DNA of 35,983 nucleotides from NCBI RefSeq assembly GCF_018332475.1, contig NZ_BOQB01000030.1, forward strand, positions 1 to 35,983. The letters are read 5' to 3'. Positions 23,054-31,093 of the stretch are shown here, in pieces. The notes below the pieces were generated by a model that saw only the letters and a list, made by a program, of their open reading frames with translations, was not told where the DNA came from and searched no databases. This stretch comes from Bacillus sanguinis (GTDB lineage: Bacteria > Bacillota > Bacilli > Bacillales > Bacillaceae_G). The first letter of the stretch is position 1, and each line of letters opens with the position of its first letter. The position numbers and the translations under genes were made by a program.

Positions 23054-24316
23054 ATGAAAAAGAAATTTGCAGCGTTTAGTGTTTTAGCAGCAGGAACGAT
23101 TTTTGTTTCTCCGCTACTTTCACCCGTATACGCTGAAACGAATCAAGATAAATTATCTAATATCCAATCTGAATTAGAAGGAAAACAAAATGACTTACAA
23201 AATAAATCAGCCGAGAAAGAACAAATAGAAAAGGAAATTCAAGAATTACAAAAGAAAATCGACGATTTAACTACTTCTATTAATAAAAACGAGGCTGAAT
23301 TAAACGATACAAAAAAAGAAATTAGTAAAACACAACAAGTAATTACTGAAAAAAAGAAACATATAGAGCAATTACAAACAAACATAGATACGCGCCAGGA
23401 AGTTATTAAGCAACGTTTACAATCTATGCAAGAAAAACCTCGTACAAATATTATTACAGAGGTAATAACAACTTCTACAAATATCGCTGATCTTGTTGAT
23501 AATATGTACTCTGTAAGTTTAATTTTAAACAACGATACTGATATTGTGAAAAAACAAACAACCGATCAAAATGCTGTGGCGAAAGAAAAAGAGGCTGTCG
23601 AGAAAAAAGAGCAACAACTGAAAGAATCAGAGCAAAAATTAGAACAAAAACAGCAAGAATTACAAAATAACCAACAACAGCAACAAACTCTTATTAACGA
23701 TCTACATACGAAAGTAGCAAAAGTAGATTCAGAGATTGAAGGATTAGAAGAATCCAAAGGCATTTTAGAAAACCAGCGTCAAGCTGTTCAAAAAGCAATT
23801 GAAGAAGAAAAACGCGCAGAAGAAGCTCGTAAAGCTGAAGAAGCTCGTAAGGCAGAGGAAGCTCGCAAACAAGCTGCCACACCTGCCCAAGCCGCTCCGG
23901 TACCGCATGATACAAACATCGGTGGATTTATTAAACCAGCAGCTGGATCAAAAACTTCTGGATTTGGCGCACGTTCTTTAGATAACCATAAAGGAATCGA
24001 TATTGCTGCTTCAGGAACTGTTCCAATTATAGCCGCGGCAGATGGCGTTGTTATTCGCTCAGAGCTATCATCTAGTTACGGAAACGTTGTGTACTTATCT
24101 CACCGTATAAACGGAAAAACATACACGACAGTATATGCTCATATGAGTAGCCGTTCTGTATCGAATGGACAAACTGTCAAACAAGGCACTCAACTTGGAT
24201 TTATGGGGAACACTGGCCAATCATACGGACAACATTTACACTTCGAACTTCACCTTGGAGAGTGGAATGTCGGCAAAACAAATGCAGTTGATCCATCTCC
24301 TTATATCGGATTATAG
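23054..24316 (+). CDS. Secreted coiled-coil peptidoglycan hydrolase (M23 metallopeptidase)
   Basis: A 420-residue exported protein. The signal peptide (1-27) ends PVYA-ET. Residues ~30-260 form a long coiled coil with heptads (QSELEGKQNDLQNKSAEKEQ..., KEKEAVEKKEQQLKESEQKL), then a short repeat of AEEARK (~255-270) and a Pro/Ala linker. The M23/LytM domain (~295-418) has the zinc motif H312-xxx-D316 and the HLH motif with His394 and His396, so it is predicted active. The start is ATG 23054, after AAAGGAGCCAGACAACC; the frame upstream to 22985 lacks a ribosome site. Architecture resembles EnvC/CwlO-like endopeptidases that are regulated by their coiled coil, but no FtsEX gene is here. Convergent with the NSS transporter. 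Confidence 0.9.
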   Translation: MKKKFAAFSVLAAGTIFVSPLLSPVYAETNQDKLSNIQSELEGKQNDLQNKSAEKEQIEKEIQELQKKIDDLTTSINKNEAELNDTKKEISKTQQVITEKKKHIEQLQTNIDTRQEVIKQRLQSMQEKPRTNIITEVITTSTNIADLVDNMYSVSLILNNDTDIVKKQTTDQNAVAKEKEAVEKKEQQLKESEQKLEQKQQELQNNQQQQQTLINDLHTKVAKVDSEIEGLEESKGILENQRQAVQKAIEEEKRAEEARKAEEARKAEEARKQAATPAQAAPVPHDTNIGGFIKPAAGSKTSGFGARSLDNHKGIDIAASGTVPIIAAADGVVIRSELSSSYGNVVYLSHRINGKTYTTVYAHMSSRSVSNGQTVKQGTQLGFMGNTGQSYGQHLHFELHLGEWNVGKTNAVDPSPYIGL

Positions 24317-24346
24317 AAAAAAACTCGGTGCACACCGAGTTTTTTC
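24317..24346 (+). terminator. Terminator of the M23 hydrolase gene
   Basis: AAAAACTCGGTG and CACCGAGTTTTTT pair around a two-base loop and lie just after the stop. Confidence 0.9.
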
Positions 24347-24360
24347 TTTCCCCTTCACAC

Positions 24361-24402
24361 AATATAGGCATTCTACATAGACTACAACTAAATGCCTATA
24401 TT
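24361..24402. repeat. Perfect 12-bp inverted repeat in the convergent gap
   Basis: AATATAGGCATT (24361-24372) and AATGCCTATATT (24391-24402) are exact complements with an 18-bp loop. It lies between two other terminators, so it may be a second terminator or a protein-binding site. Confidence 0.55.
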
Positions 24403-24464
24403 TTACGGGGTGAATCATATGAATACCCTATAAAGCGTATAATCTTTTATTAAATACACCTACA

Positions 24465-24506
24465 GCATAATAAAAAGACGGAGAAATCTCCGTCTTTTTA
24501 TTATGC
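24465..24506. terminator. Very long perfect hairpin overlapping the NSS transporter stop codon
   Basis: The arms are exact complements over 20 bp (24465-24484 and 24487-24506) around AA, containing AAAAAGACGGAGA. On the minus strand the stop codon of the NSS gene lies in the stem, followed by TTTTT. Confidence 0.9.
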
Positions 24507-25859
24507 AAACATTTTAAATACGCCTATCGCGTTTAAGAATACAATAATTACAGTTACTGGAATAACGTAACGAAGCAAGAAGAACCAAATATTAAATAAT
24601 GTTTTTCCTTTCGTTTCCGTAACTTCTAATTCTTTCATTAGCATTTCTTTACTCATTTTATTTGGTACGAATAGCGAAATGGCTAGTACTCCGAGTGGCA
24701 ATAATACATTACTTACCGCAAAATCGACAAAATCAAAGAATGTCTTACCAAATATTTTCACATCACTCATAATTCCAAACGATAATGCTGACGGGATTCC
24801 AACTGCAAAAATAAGAATACCAATTAATAATGATGCCGACGGACGCTTTTTCTCATTATCTTTCGCAACAGATGCTACTACAATTTCAAGCATGGAAATC
24901 GCAGATGTTAATGTTGCAAAGAAGAATAAAACTAAAAACATAATGAAGAAAAATTGTCCAAATGGTATTTTCGCAAATACTGCTGGAAGGACGATAAACA
25001 GTAGTCCTGGTCCTTCAGTCGGCTTAACGCCTAATGCGAAAATCGCCGGAAAAATTGCTAATCCTGCAAGTACTGTAATAAAAACAGTTAAACTTACAAT
25101 AGATGTTGCTGATTTCGCTAAATGCTCTTCTTTCTTCAAATATGAACTATACGTGACCATTACTGAGGCACCTACTGTTAGCGAGAAGAATGATTGTCCC
25201 ATCGCGTATAAAATCGTATCTGCTGTCAGCTTTGAAAAATCTGGTTTTAAGAAGAACTCTACTCCAGCAAAAGCACCGTCAAGTGTTAACGCACGAACAA
25301 TGATCGCAATAAATAAAATAAATAATAGCGGCATCATATACTTACTTGCTTTTTCTATCCCTTTCTCAACACCTTTACTTACAACAAAAATAGTGCAAAG
25401 CATAAAGATAAATTGCGCTCCAATTGCGCTTACTGGATTTGAAATCGTTTCACTAAATAATTTCCCGTAATCAACAACACCATTCCAGAAGCTTCCTGTA
25501 ATACTATAGTATAAATACAGTAAAATCCATCCACCTACAACACTATAAAAAGATAGTACACTAAAACAAGTAACAACTCCCATACGACCAATCCAAGGAT
25601 ATAACTTGCTATTTGGCACCAATACTTTATACGCTGTAACTGCCTCTTTTTGCGTACTACGTCCAATAACAAATTCAGCTAAAAGAAGCGGCATACCTAT
25701 AAATAAAGTTAATAGTAAAAATACAAGGAAGAATGCGCCTCCCCCACCATTACCTGCAACATATGGAAATTTCCATATCGCACCAAGACCTACTGCGGCT
25801 CCGGCTGCTGCGAGTACAAAGCCTATTTTCGACGTCCATTGCTGTGTTTCTTTCATCAT
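24501..25859 (-). CDS. NSS-family (SLC6-like) amino acid:Na+ symporter, probable tryptophan uptake
   Basis: A 452-residue membrane protein with about eleven to twelve hydrophobic segments. The N-terminal signature GFVLAAAGAAVGLGAIWKFP (13-32), continuing YVAGNGGGGAF, is the Na+ and substrate site of the neurotransmitter:sodium symporter family. Bacterial members carry tryptophan, tyrosine, leucine or other amino acids. The T-box leader upstream has a probable UGG specifier, which points to tryptophan, but the discriminator base is not the ideal one (see the leader). The gene starts with two ATG codons after AAAAGGAG; either could be used. It ends inside a 20-bp-armed terminator. Monocistronic, convergent with the M23 gene. 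Confidence 0.9.
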   Translation of the reverse strand: MMKETQQWTSKIGFVLAAAGAAVGLGAIWKFPYVAGNGGGGAFFLVFLLLTLFIGMPLLLAEFVIGRSTQKEAVTAYKVLVPNSKLYPWIGRMGVVTCFSVLSFYSVVGGWILLYLYYSITGSFWNGVVDYGKLFSETISNPVSAIGAQFIFMLCTIFVVSKGVEKGIEKASKYMMPLLFILFIAIIVRALTLDGAFAGVEFFLKPDFSKLTADTILYAMGQSFFSLTVGASVMVTYSSYLKKEEHLAKSATSIVSLTVFITVLAGLAIFPAIFALGVKPTEGPGLLFIVLPAVFAKIPFGQFFFIMFLVLFFFATLTSAISMLEIVVASVAKDNEKKRPSASLLIGILIFAVGIPSALSFGIMSDVKIFGKTFFDFVDFAVSNVLLPLGVLAISLFVPNKMSKEMLMKELEVTETKGKTLFNIWFFLLRYVIPVTVIIVFLNAIGVFKMFA

Positions 25860-25938
25860 AATTTCTCCTTTTCTGAATATTTAAACTTTTATTAATTATA
25901 CACTTTCATTTCATACTCGCACACCTCCTTTAGAAAAT

Positions 25939-26215
25939 AAAAAAGTCCCCTACACGCAAATATGCATGTAGAGGACGATATATGTAATGTAAATACCGTG
26001 GTACCACCTCAATTGGATTGATAAATCCCACTTGTTCAAGTACAGGAAAAAATTCCGATACTCTATCCTTTTAACGGCGGAACCCGGGTTGCCTACTACA
26101 ATGTTCAACATACCTCTCGCAAGCCCATTCTGTATATTTTATCGTACCGGGCTCACACCTTACCCCAGCTCTCTGAACGTATCAAATATACATACTCTTC
26201 TTGCTCATCGATTTC
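25939..26215 (-). promoter_or_regulatory. T-box riboswitch upstream of the NSS transporter, probable tryptophan specifier
   Basis: On the minus strand, the T-box element is AGGTGGTACCACGG (plus 25997-26010). Stem I contains the conserved AGAGAGCTGGGG and GGTGTGAGCCC. The helix UGUAUAUUU/AAAUAUACA closes above the specifier loop; the lower helix is GCAAG/CUUGC. The loop reads GAA-UGG-G on the 3' side, with UGG at 26125-26127, which would read tryptophan. The terminator (25939-25977) is GTCCTCTACATGC/GCGTGTAGGGGAC plus TTTTTT. The UGGU bulge pairs best with an A73 discriminator, while Bacillus tRNA-Trp is expected to have G73; the call is therefore probable, not sure. Confidence 0.88.
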
Positions 26216-26278
26216 ATTTATTGAAGTTACTTGTGATTATAAATTATATTTTTATAGTTGTAAAGTACAATTTATTCA

Positions 26279-26896
26279 TTATCCTATATGAACTCTTCTC
26301 TCTAATTCTCGTAAAAACAATTCCCTTTTTTGTTCATTTTGAACATATACCGTCTTTAATACTTCTTGCAACAATATATTTCTCTGCTTTTTCTCTATTT
26401 GTAATTCTTTCACTTTTATTCTAACTTCGTATAAAAAATCAAGATACGATTCATACGTCTCATCATATTTATTTGCGATATCATCACGAATTTTTTTTGC
26501 TAGTTTCGGACTCGCTCCTCCAGTAGACACAGCCACATTCAGTAATCCACGATGAATCGCCGCTGGGAAATGAACATTCCCACTTTCCGGGTTCGTAATA
26601 ACATTTACTAATTGATTTTCTGAGCTATCTTCAGCAATTTGTTCATTTAATACGGCATCACCACTCGCTGCAACAACTAAAAAAGCGTCTTTAATATCAC
26701 TTTTTTCATACTCCCTTTGATACCAACGAATTTGCTTTTCTTCCACTAGTTTTACTAAATTCCCATCCAATTCAGGACTTATCACAACTATATCCGCACC
26801 TTGTTTTAGTAAAGGAATAATTTTAAATCCCGCGACTTTCCCTCCACCAATGACAACAACACGTTTCTTCTCAACTCGCACTGTAAGTGGATACAT
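26279..26896 (-). CDS. sirC: Precorrin-2 dehydrogenase (SirC/Met8 N-terminal type, YlnF-like)
   Basis: A 205-residue enzyme that oxidises precorrin-2 to sirohydrochlorin with NAD+ in siroheme synthesis. The Rossmann signature VVVIGGGKVAGFKI (~13-26) binds NAD. Downstream, GNVHFPAAIHRGLLNVAVSTGGASPKLAKKIRDDIA is the active-site region shared with Met8. It has no added ferrochelatase or methyltransferase domain; those functions are in the neighbouring genes, as in Bacillus SirA-SirB-SirC. The start codon lies 26 nt inside the sirB gene, with AGGGAGATCAAT upstream, so it is translationally coupled. It is the last gene of the sulfate/siroheme operon. Confidence 0.92.
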   Translation of the reverse strand: MYPLTVRVEKKRVVVIGGGKVAGFKIIPLLKQGADIVVISPELDGNLVKLVEEKQIRWYQREYEKSDIKDAFLVVAASGDAVLNEQIAEDSSENQLVNVITNPESGNVHFPAAIHRGLLNVAVSTGGASPKLAKKIRDDIANKYDETYESYLDFLYEVRIKVKELQIEKKQRNILLQEVLKTVYVQNEQKRELFLRELERRVHIG

Positions 26897-27626
26897 ATTG
26901 ATCTCCCTTCAATAATTTCTTCGTTTTCTGAATTAACCTATATTGAAACGCCTCATTCTTTCCTAAATACGGACTTATTGTTATCTCATCCGAATCGTAT
27001 TGGCGTACTTCTTTTTCAATATGTTTCATAAGTAAACCGGTAAATAACAAGTAAGGCAACACAACGATGTTCTTTTCTTTTCGTTCTACAACTTCCTTTA
27101 ACTTCTCCTCAAATTTTGGCTCGGCAGCCGCTAAATAGCAAACCTCTACTTTTTTAATTTTCTCTTCCGTTTGAAATAAAGAAGCGATCCAGTTTATATC
27201 TTTTAATACTTCAGGATCGCTACTCCCTCTCGCAACGAGAAGTAACGTCACTTCATTCGTCTCTTCCTGTTCGATGCCACTTCCTTTATACACTGATTTA
27301 ACAAGTGTTTCTGATACACCAAACGGATTACCGTAGGTCACTTTAACATTCGAAAATTGATTGTTTAACTTTTCTAATTCAAACGGGATATCTTTTTTCA
27401 CGTGACCTGCCGCTAATAGAAAAACTGGAATAACAATAATCTCTGTAGCACCACGCTTCACACACGTAAGGAACCCTTCATCAATAGTTGGACTCGCTAA
27501 CTCTAAAAAACAAACCTCTTGAATACTTGCCTCTACACGATCCATACATGACGTAATAAACGCAATCGCTTCTTCTTTAGCTGCTTTCAAACGACTTCCA
27601 TGACATATATATAAGATGGCTTTCAT
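26871..27626 (-). CDS. sirB: Sirohydrochlorin ferrochelatase (SirB/CbiX type)
   Basis: A 251-residue enzyme that inserts Fe2+ into sirohydrochlorin to make siroheme. The N-terminal ICHGSRLKAAKEEA carries the metal-binding histidine (His9), and PVFLLAAGHVKKDIP carries the second histidine of the class II chelatase site. The C-terminal half repeats the fold (VARGSSDPEVLKDINWI; PYLLFTGLLMKHIEKEV), the double-domain form found in Bacillus. It starts 1 nt after the SUMT stop and overlaps sirC by 26 nt. Cobalt chelation is possible for this family, but no cobalamin genes are here and the sulfite reductase upstream needs siroheme. Confidence 0.92.
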   Translation of the reverse strand: MKAILYICHGSRLKAAKEEAIAFITSCMDRVEASIQEVCFLELASPTIDEGFLTCVKRGATEIIVIPVFLLAAGHVKKDIPFELEKLNNQFSNVKVTYGNPFGVSETLVKSVYKGSGIEQEETNEVTLLLVARGSSDPEVLKDINWIASLFQTEEKIKKVEVCYLAAAEPKFEEKLKEVVERKEKNIVVLPYLLFTGLLMKHIEKEVRQYDSDEITISPYLGKNEAFQYRLIQKTKKLLKGDQYVSTYSAS

Positions 27627-27627
27627 T

Positions 27628-28407
27628 TTATAACACTCCGCTTACTTGATACGTACTTTCTGTCTGCTTCTCAAACCAATGGATCTTTTCTCTAAAACGG
27701 ACCACTTCTCCAATTACAATCATGCTTGGATTTTGAATGTGCTCTTTTTTCGCAACATCTACAATTGTTCCTAACGTCCCGACAACTGTGCGCTGCATTG
27801 ATGTCGTTCCTCGCTCAATAATAGCAGCAGGTGTACTTTTTTCTTTTCCATGCTTCATCAGTTGTTCACATATGTAGGGTAAATTACTAACCCCCATATA
27901 TACAGCTAAAGTCTCTACACCTTTCGCTAAATTTTCCCACTTCACTTCTTCTTCAGCATCTTCTTTCCTATGCCCCGTCACAATAGCAAAACTTGCACTT
28001 GCATCACGATGCGTCACTGGAATGCCAGCATAAGCAGGCGCAGCTATTCCAGCTGAAATACCAGGAACAATTTCAAACGGCACACCTTGCTTCGCTAACG
28101 CTTCAGCTTCTTCCCCCCCTCTACCAAATACAAATGGATCGCCGCCCTTAAGCCTCGTTACAACTTTTCCTTTTTTCGCATATTTAATAAGGAACGTGTT
28201 AATTGTCTCTTGCTTCATCGTGTGATAATTTGGTAGTTTTCCGCAATAAATTAAATCCGCTTCAGGCTTTGCATAGGAAAGCAACTCTTTATTTACAAGA
28301 CGGTCGTATAAAATAACGTCTGCTTTCTCAATACATTTCAATCCTTTCACAGTAATTAAATCTGGATCACCAGGACCTGCCCCAACGATATATACTTTTC
28401 CCATCAT
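27628..28407 (-). CDS. cobA: Uroporphyrinogen-III C-methyltransferase (SUMT; SirA/YlnD)
   Basis: A 259-residue SAM-dependent enzyme that methylates uroporphyrinogen III twice to give precorrin-2. Family signatures are VYIVGAGPGDPDLITVKG (~5-22), the internal RLKGGDPFVFGRGGEE (~84-99) and VPGISAGIAAPAYAGIPVTHR (~114-134). The length is that of the single-domain SUMT. The frame starts ATGATG; the second (28404) is slightly better spaced from GAGGAG. It opens the SirA-SirB-SirC block. Upstream, a hairpin (28433-28467) separates it from the DUF3906 gene, which could mean a processing or partial stop site. Confidence 0.93.
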   Translation of the reverse strand: MMGKVYIVGAGPGDPDLITVKGLKCIEKADVILYDRLVNKELLSYAKPEADLIYCGKLPNYHTMKQETINTFLIKYAKKGKVVTRLKGGDPFVFGRGGEEAEALAKQGVPFEIVPGISAGIAAPAYAGIPVTHRDASASFAIVTGHRKEDAEEEVKWENLAKGVETLAVYMGVSNLPYICEQLMKHGKEKSTPAAIIERGTTSMQRTVVGTLGTIVDVAKKEHIQNPSMIVIGEVVRFREKIHWFEKQTESTYQVSGVL

Positions 28408-28424
28408 CTCTCCTCATTTCTACT

Positions 28425-28467
28425 ATTAAAGTGAAACTTCCATCCTTATATATGAATGGAAGTTTTC
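28425..28467 (-). repeat. Hairpin with a partial copy of the dispersed motif, between DUF3906 and cobA
   Basis: On the plus strand ATTAAAGTGAAACTT (28425-28439) contains AAAGTGAAACTT of the dispersed motif (read in reverse). It runs into a hairpin GAAACTTCCAT (28433-28443) with ATGGAAGTTTTC (28456-28467). The hairpin has no strong T-run, so it may be a weak intercistronic attenuator. Confidence 0.5.
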
Positions 28468-28490
28468 ATTTCTTCATATTTCAATGTTCC

Positions 28491-28691
28491 TTACTCATGA
28501 ATAACAAAGGCCGCGCTTTTTCGAATCTTCTTTTTTTCAAATAGGGAAATCTCCTTTACCTCTGGTAACGGTAAAAAATGTTTTTCAAGCTCAATCTCCG
28601 CCATCTTAAATGCCTGTTCTTCACTTTCAGCAACAACAACAATTGGAACAATGCTACTCACTAATACTGCTTCAAATCGATATAAATCCAT
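28491..28691 (-). CDS. DUF3906 family protein (66 aa)
   Basis: A small soluble protein, MDLYRFEAVLVSSIVPIVVVAESEEQAF-type N-terminus, with a beta-alpha-beta feel and a basic tail (EKKKIRKSAAFVIHE). I recognise it as the DUF3906 type from Bacillus sulfur operons, with no known function. The ATG is preceded by AGGAGGGACAAT, a strong ribosome site. It is 10 nt downstream of the sulfite reductase gene and upstream of the siroheme genes, so it is very likely co-transcribed. The constant link with sulfite reductase makes an assembly or regulatory role plausible, but nothing in the sequence shows it. Confidence 0.8.
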   Translation of the reverse strand: MDLYRFEAVLVSSIVPIVVVAESEEQAFKMAEIELEKHFLPLPEVKEISLFEKKKIRKSAAFVIHE

Positions 28692-28701
28692 ATTGTCCCT
28701 C

Positions 28702-30324
28702 CTAAGACGCTATTACTTCTTCTAACACGTTATTTAACGCTATTTGTAATGTCTCTACACCAACGCGGCCTACAAAATCATAAAACGTTTCAGCCGGTAA
28801 TTTATTCTCTTTGAAATAACTTATAAATGATGCAAGTACATCAGGTAGATCCTCACCATCTATTTTTCCTTTTAACTTTTGATTGTAAGCACCGCCATCT
28901 AACAACGTTCCACCTACATATATTTCAAATGCTTCAACAATTCCTTTTTCCTTCGTTTTCATTTTCACCCCTTGCAATCCAATGTCAGCAATTTGACGTT
29001 GACCACATGAATTCGGGCATCCTACCATATGAATACGAACCGAAACATCGAGTGCAATTTGTGTATCTAAGTATTCGGCAATTTTCCGCAATCTTTCTTT
29101 CGTTTCTACTAATGCAAGATTGCAATATTCAATACCAGTACAGGAAACCGCATGACCAATAAATGATTTTGGACTTGCTGATATCGCTTCAAACAACGGC
29201 TCATTCAGTAAACCCGTTACATTTCCTGGCGGAATATTCGGAATAATGAAGTTTTGCGAGTTACATGTACGAATCTGTCCATTTCCATACTTCTTAGCAA
29301 TTTTTGCAATCTCAAACATTTCTTTTGCATGTAGACGTCCTACCGGCACATTAAAACCTACATATTTTAGTCCATCTTGTTTTTGATCTTGAACACCATA
29401 AAAGTATCCAGCATTCCAACCTTTGAGAGCACTTTCTCCTTTACTTTGTAATGGTCCTGTATACTCTATTAGTTTCTCTTTAAACTTCTCTGCTCCCCAG
29501 TCTGCAACAAGAAACTTCAAACGAGCTAGATGACGTTTTTCGCGATATCCAAAATCACGGAATATCGTAGCAATCGCAATTGCTACCGCCTTCACTTCTT
29601 CTGGTAAAACGAATACATCTAATTCATCAGCTAAATATGGACGGGCTGATAATCCACCGCCTACTTTTATATGAAAACCAACTTTTTTCTCACCATCTAT
29701 CTCTTTCGTTGCAGGTGTAAATGCAACACAGTTAATCTCTGCGTTTGCTGAATTATAAATGTTAGAACTAATAGACATTTTAAATTTACGTGGTAAATTA
29801 GAAAACTCTTCATTATGTTGGAAATAATCATATACCTCTTTCACAATACCCGTTGTATCAAACAGTTCATTTGCATCAATACCAGCAAGTGGATTCCCTG
29901 TAATATTACGCGTTATATCACCACACGCTCCGGCTGAAGATAACCCAACTCTCGCTAATCTTTTAAAAATATCTGGAATTTGATGAATTTCTAACCAATG
30001 AAACTGAATCGCCTGTCTTGTCGTAATATCTATTACGTCACGTCCATAATCCTCAGCGATAGAAGCAAGCACTTCTGCCTGCGCATTCGTAATAATCCCT
30101 GAAGGAATATTTACACGCATCATAAAATAACCAGCTTCTTTCGGTCTTTGTAAATACAACCCTGCCCATTTGAAAGCGTCCCACTCTTCTTTCGGAATAG
30201 ATTCGAAGCCATTCTCTGCATAGTAAGGAATATCATTAAAGATTTCCAATCCATCTTTTTTTAATTTATTTTTCTCAGTTTGATTTAATTTTTCATTGTT
30301 AGCCCATACTTTTTCATAACTCAT
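28702..30324 (-). CDS. Ferredoxin-type sulfite (or nitrite) reductase with siroheme and 4Fe-4S
   Basis: A 540-residue cytoplasmic reductase with the duplicated NirA/Sir fold. The cluster cysteines are Cys395 and Cys401 (CTGIEYC) and Cys436 and Cys440 (GCPNSC). The siroheme-binding basic residues are within RVNIPSGIITNAQ, TTRQAIQFHW and the IRTCNSQNF stretch. It is one polypeptide rather than the CysIJ pair of B. subtilis, so electrons probably come from ferredoxin. The operon of sulfate activation and siroheme genes argues for sulfite as substrate; nitrite is the family's alternative. The ATG is preceded by AGGGGGATTAAAAA. A repeat element separates it from cysC. Confidence 0.92.
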   Translation of the reverse strand: MSYEKVWANNEKLNQTEKNKLKKDGLEIFNDIPYYAENGFESIPKEEWDAFKWAGLYLQRPKEAGYFMMRVNIPSGIITNAQAEVLASIAEDYGRDVIDITTRQAIQFHWLEIHQIPDIFKRLARVGLSSAGACGDITRNITGNPLAGIDANELFDTTGIVKEVYDYFQHNEEFSNLPRKFKMSISSNIYNSANAEINCVAFTPATKEIDGEKKVGFHIKVGGGLSARPYLADELDVFVLPEEVKAVAIAIATIFRDFGYREKRHLARLKFLVADWGAEKFKEKLIEYTGPLQSKGESALKGWNAGYFYGVQDQKQDGLKYVGFNVPVGRLHAKEMFEIAKIAKKYGNGQIRTCNSQNFIIPNIPPGNVTGLLNEPLFEAISASPKSFIGHAVSCTGIEYCNLALVETKERLRKIAEYLDTQIALDVSVRIHMVGCPNSCGQRQIADIGLQGVKMKTKEKGIVEAFEIYVGGTLLDGGAYNQKLKGKIDGEDLPDVLASFISYFKENKLPAETFYDFVGRVGVETLQIALNNVLEEVIAS

Positions 30325-30340
30325 TTTTTAATCCCCCTAT

Positions 30341-30358
30341 ATAAAGTGAAACTTTAAT
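30341..30358 (-). repeat. Copy 3 of the 18-nt dispersed motif
   Basis: ATAAAGTGAAACTTTAAT on the plus strand is the exact reverse complement of the copies at 10845 and 15202. It lies 16 nt upstream of the sir start, and its hairpin partner follows at 30356-30386. Confidence 0.8.
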
Positions 30359-30478
30359 CAGTGGGATTGTTCATCCCCCACTGATTATTAGCCTTAACCA
30401 ATCGGGCATTTACGGGCAGTTCATCTCCCACCTAACTTCTTTGCCCTAGCTAAATTTTGAGATGGGAGTTTTTACTGC
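30356..30478 (-). repeat. Structured repeat element between cysC and sir
   Basis: The hairpin AATCAGTGGG/CCCACTGATT (30356-30386) matches the one at 15176-15204. It is followed by ~90 bp rich in short complementary blocks (GGGCATT, GGGCAG/TTGCCC, CATCTCCCA/TGGGAG). It resembles the short dispersed repeats (bcr type) of the B. cereus group, but I cannot name the class from sequence alone. No coding sequence is seen in it. Confidence 0.6.
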
Positions 30479-30481
30479 CTG

Positions 30482-31081
30482 TTAATGCGGGATAACACTA
30501 CGCTCTTGCAAATACTTCACGATTTGTTCTGCACATTCTTCAATCGAATACTTGTGCGTTTCTACAATTAATTCCGCTTGCTCTGGTTCCTCATACGGTG
30601 AATCGATACCTGTAAACTCTTTAATATCACCTTTTCTTGCTTTTTTATAAAGTCCTTTCGGATCACGCTTTTCACACTCTTCAATTGGACACTTTACAAA
30701 CACTTCTATAAACTCATCTGCTGCTAATAGATCTCTAACTTGTTTTCGGTCTACTCGAAATGGTGAAATAAACGCTGTAAGAACGACAGTACCTTGATCT
30801 ACAAATAGCTTCGCCACTTCGCCAATCCGTCTTATATTCTCCATACGATCACTTTCAGAAAAACCTAAGTCTTTATTTAAACCGTGGCGTATATTATCCC
30901 CATCTAGTACATAATTTCCAATATTCTTTTCAAATAGTTTACGAGCAACCGCGTTCGCCACCGTAGATTTACCTGAAGCTGATAGACCAGTAAACCAAAC
31001 TACAAAACTATGATGCCCATTTCTTACTCTTCTCTCATCTTTTGAAACAGATGCTGTATGCCAAGTAATATTTGTGTCCAT
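30482..31081 (-). CDS. cysC: Adenylylsulfate (APS) kinase
   Basis: A 199-residue P-loop kinase that converts APS to PAPS with ATP. The Walker A motif GLSASGKST is at 32-40, [17 protein letters not shown] binds APS, and [10 protein letters not shown] carries the phosphoacceptor serine of the family. Length matches the family. The stop of sat lies 12 nt upstream and the ribosome site AGGGAGAGA precedes the ATG, so it is coupled to sat. Together with the APS-reductase-type CysH, both APS and PAPS routes would be possible; the biological reason for keeping CysC cannot be read from sequence. Confidence 0.95.
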   Translation of the reverse strand: MDTNITWHTASVSKDERRVRNGHHSFVVWFTGLSASGKSTVANAVARKLFEKNIGNYVLDGDNIRHGLNKDLGFSESDRMENIRRIGEVAKLFVDQGTVVLTAFISPFRVDRKQVRDLLAADEFIEVFVKCPIEECEKRDPKGLYKKARKGDIKEFTGIDSPYEEPEQAELIVETHKYSIEECAEQIVKYLQERSVIPH

Positions 31082-31093
31082 CTCATTCTCTCC

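Noticed and set aside
24679-25470. Long plus-strand frame (263 codons) over the NSS transporter
   Set aside because: Antisense shadow of a well-supported gene; no ribosome site, and the translation is low-complexity Asn/Thr/Ile.
26032-26424. Plus-strand frame (130 codons) upstream of the siroheme genes
   Set aside because: Overlaps the T-box leader and the 3' end of sirC on the opposite strand; no ribosome site.
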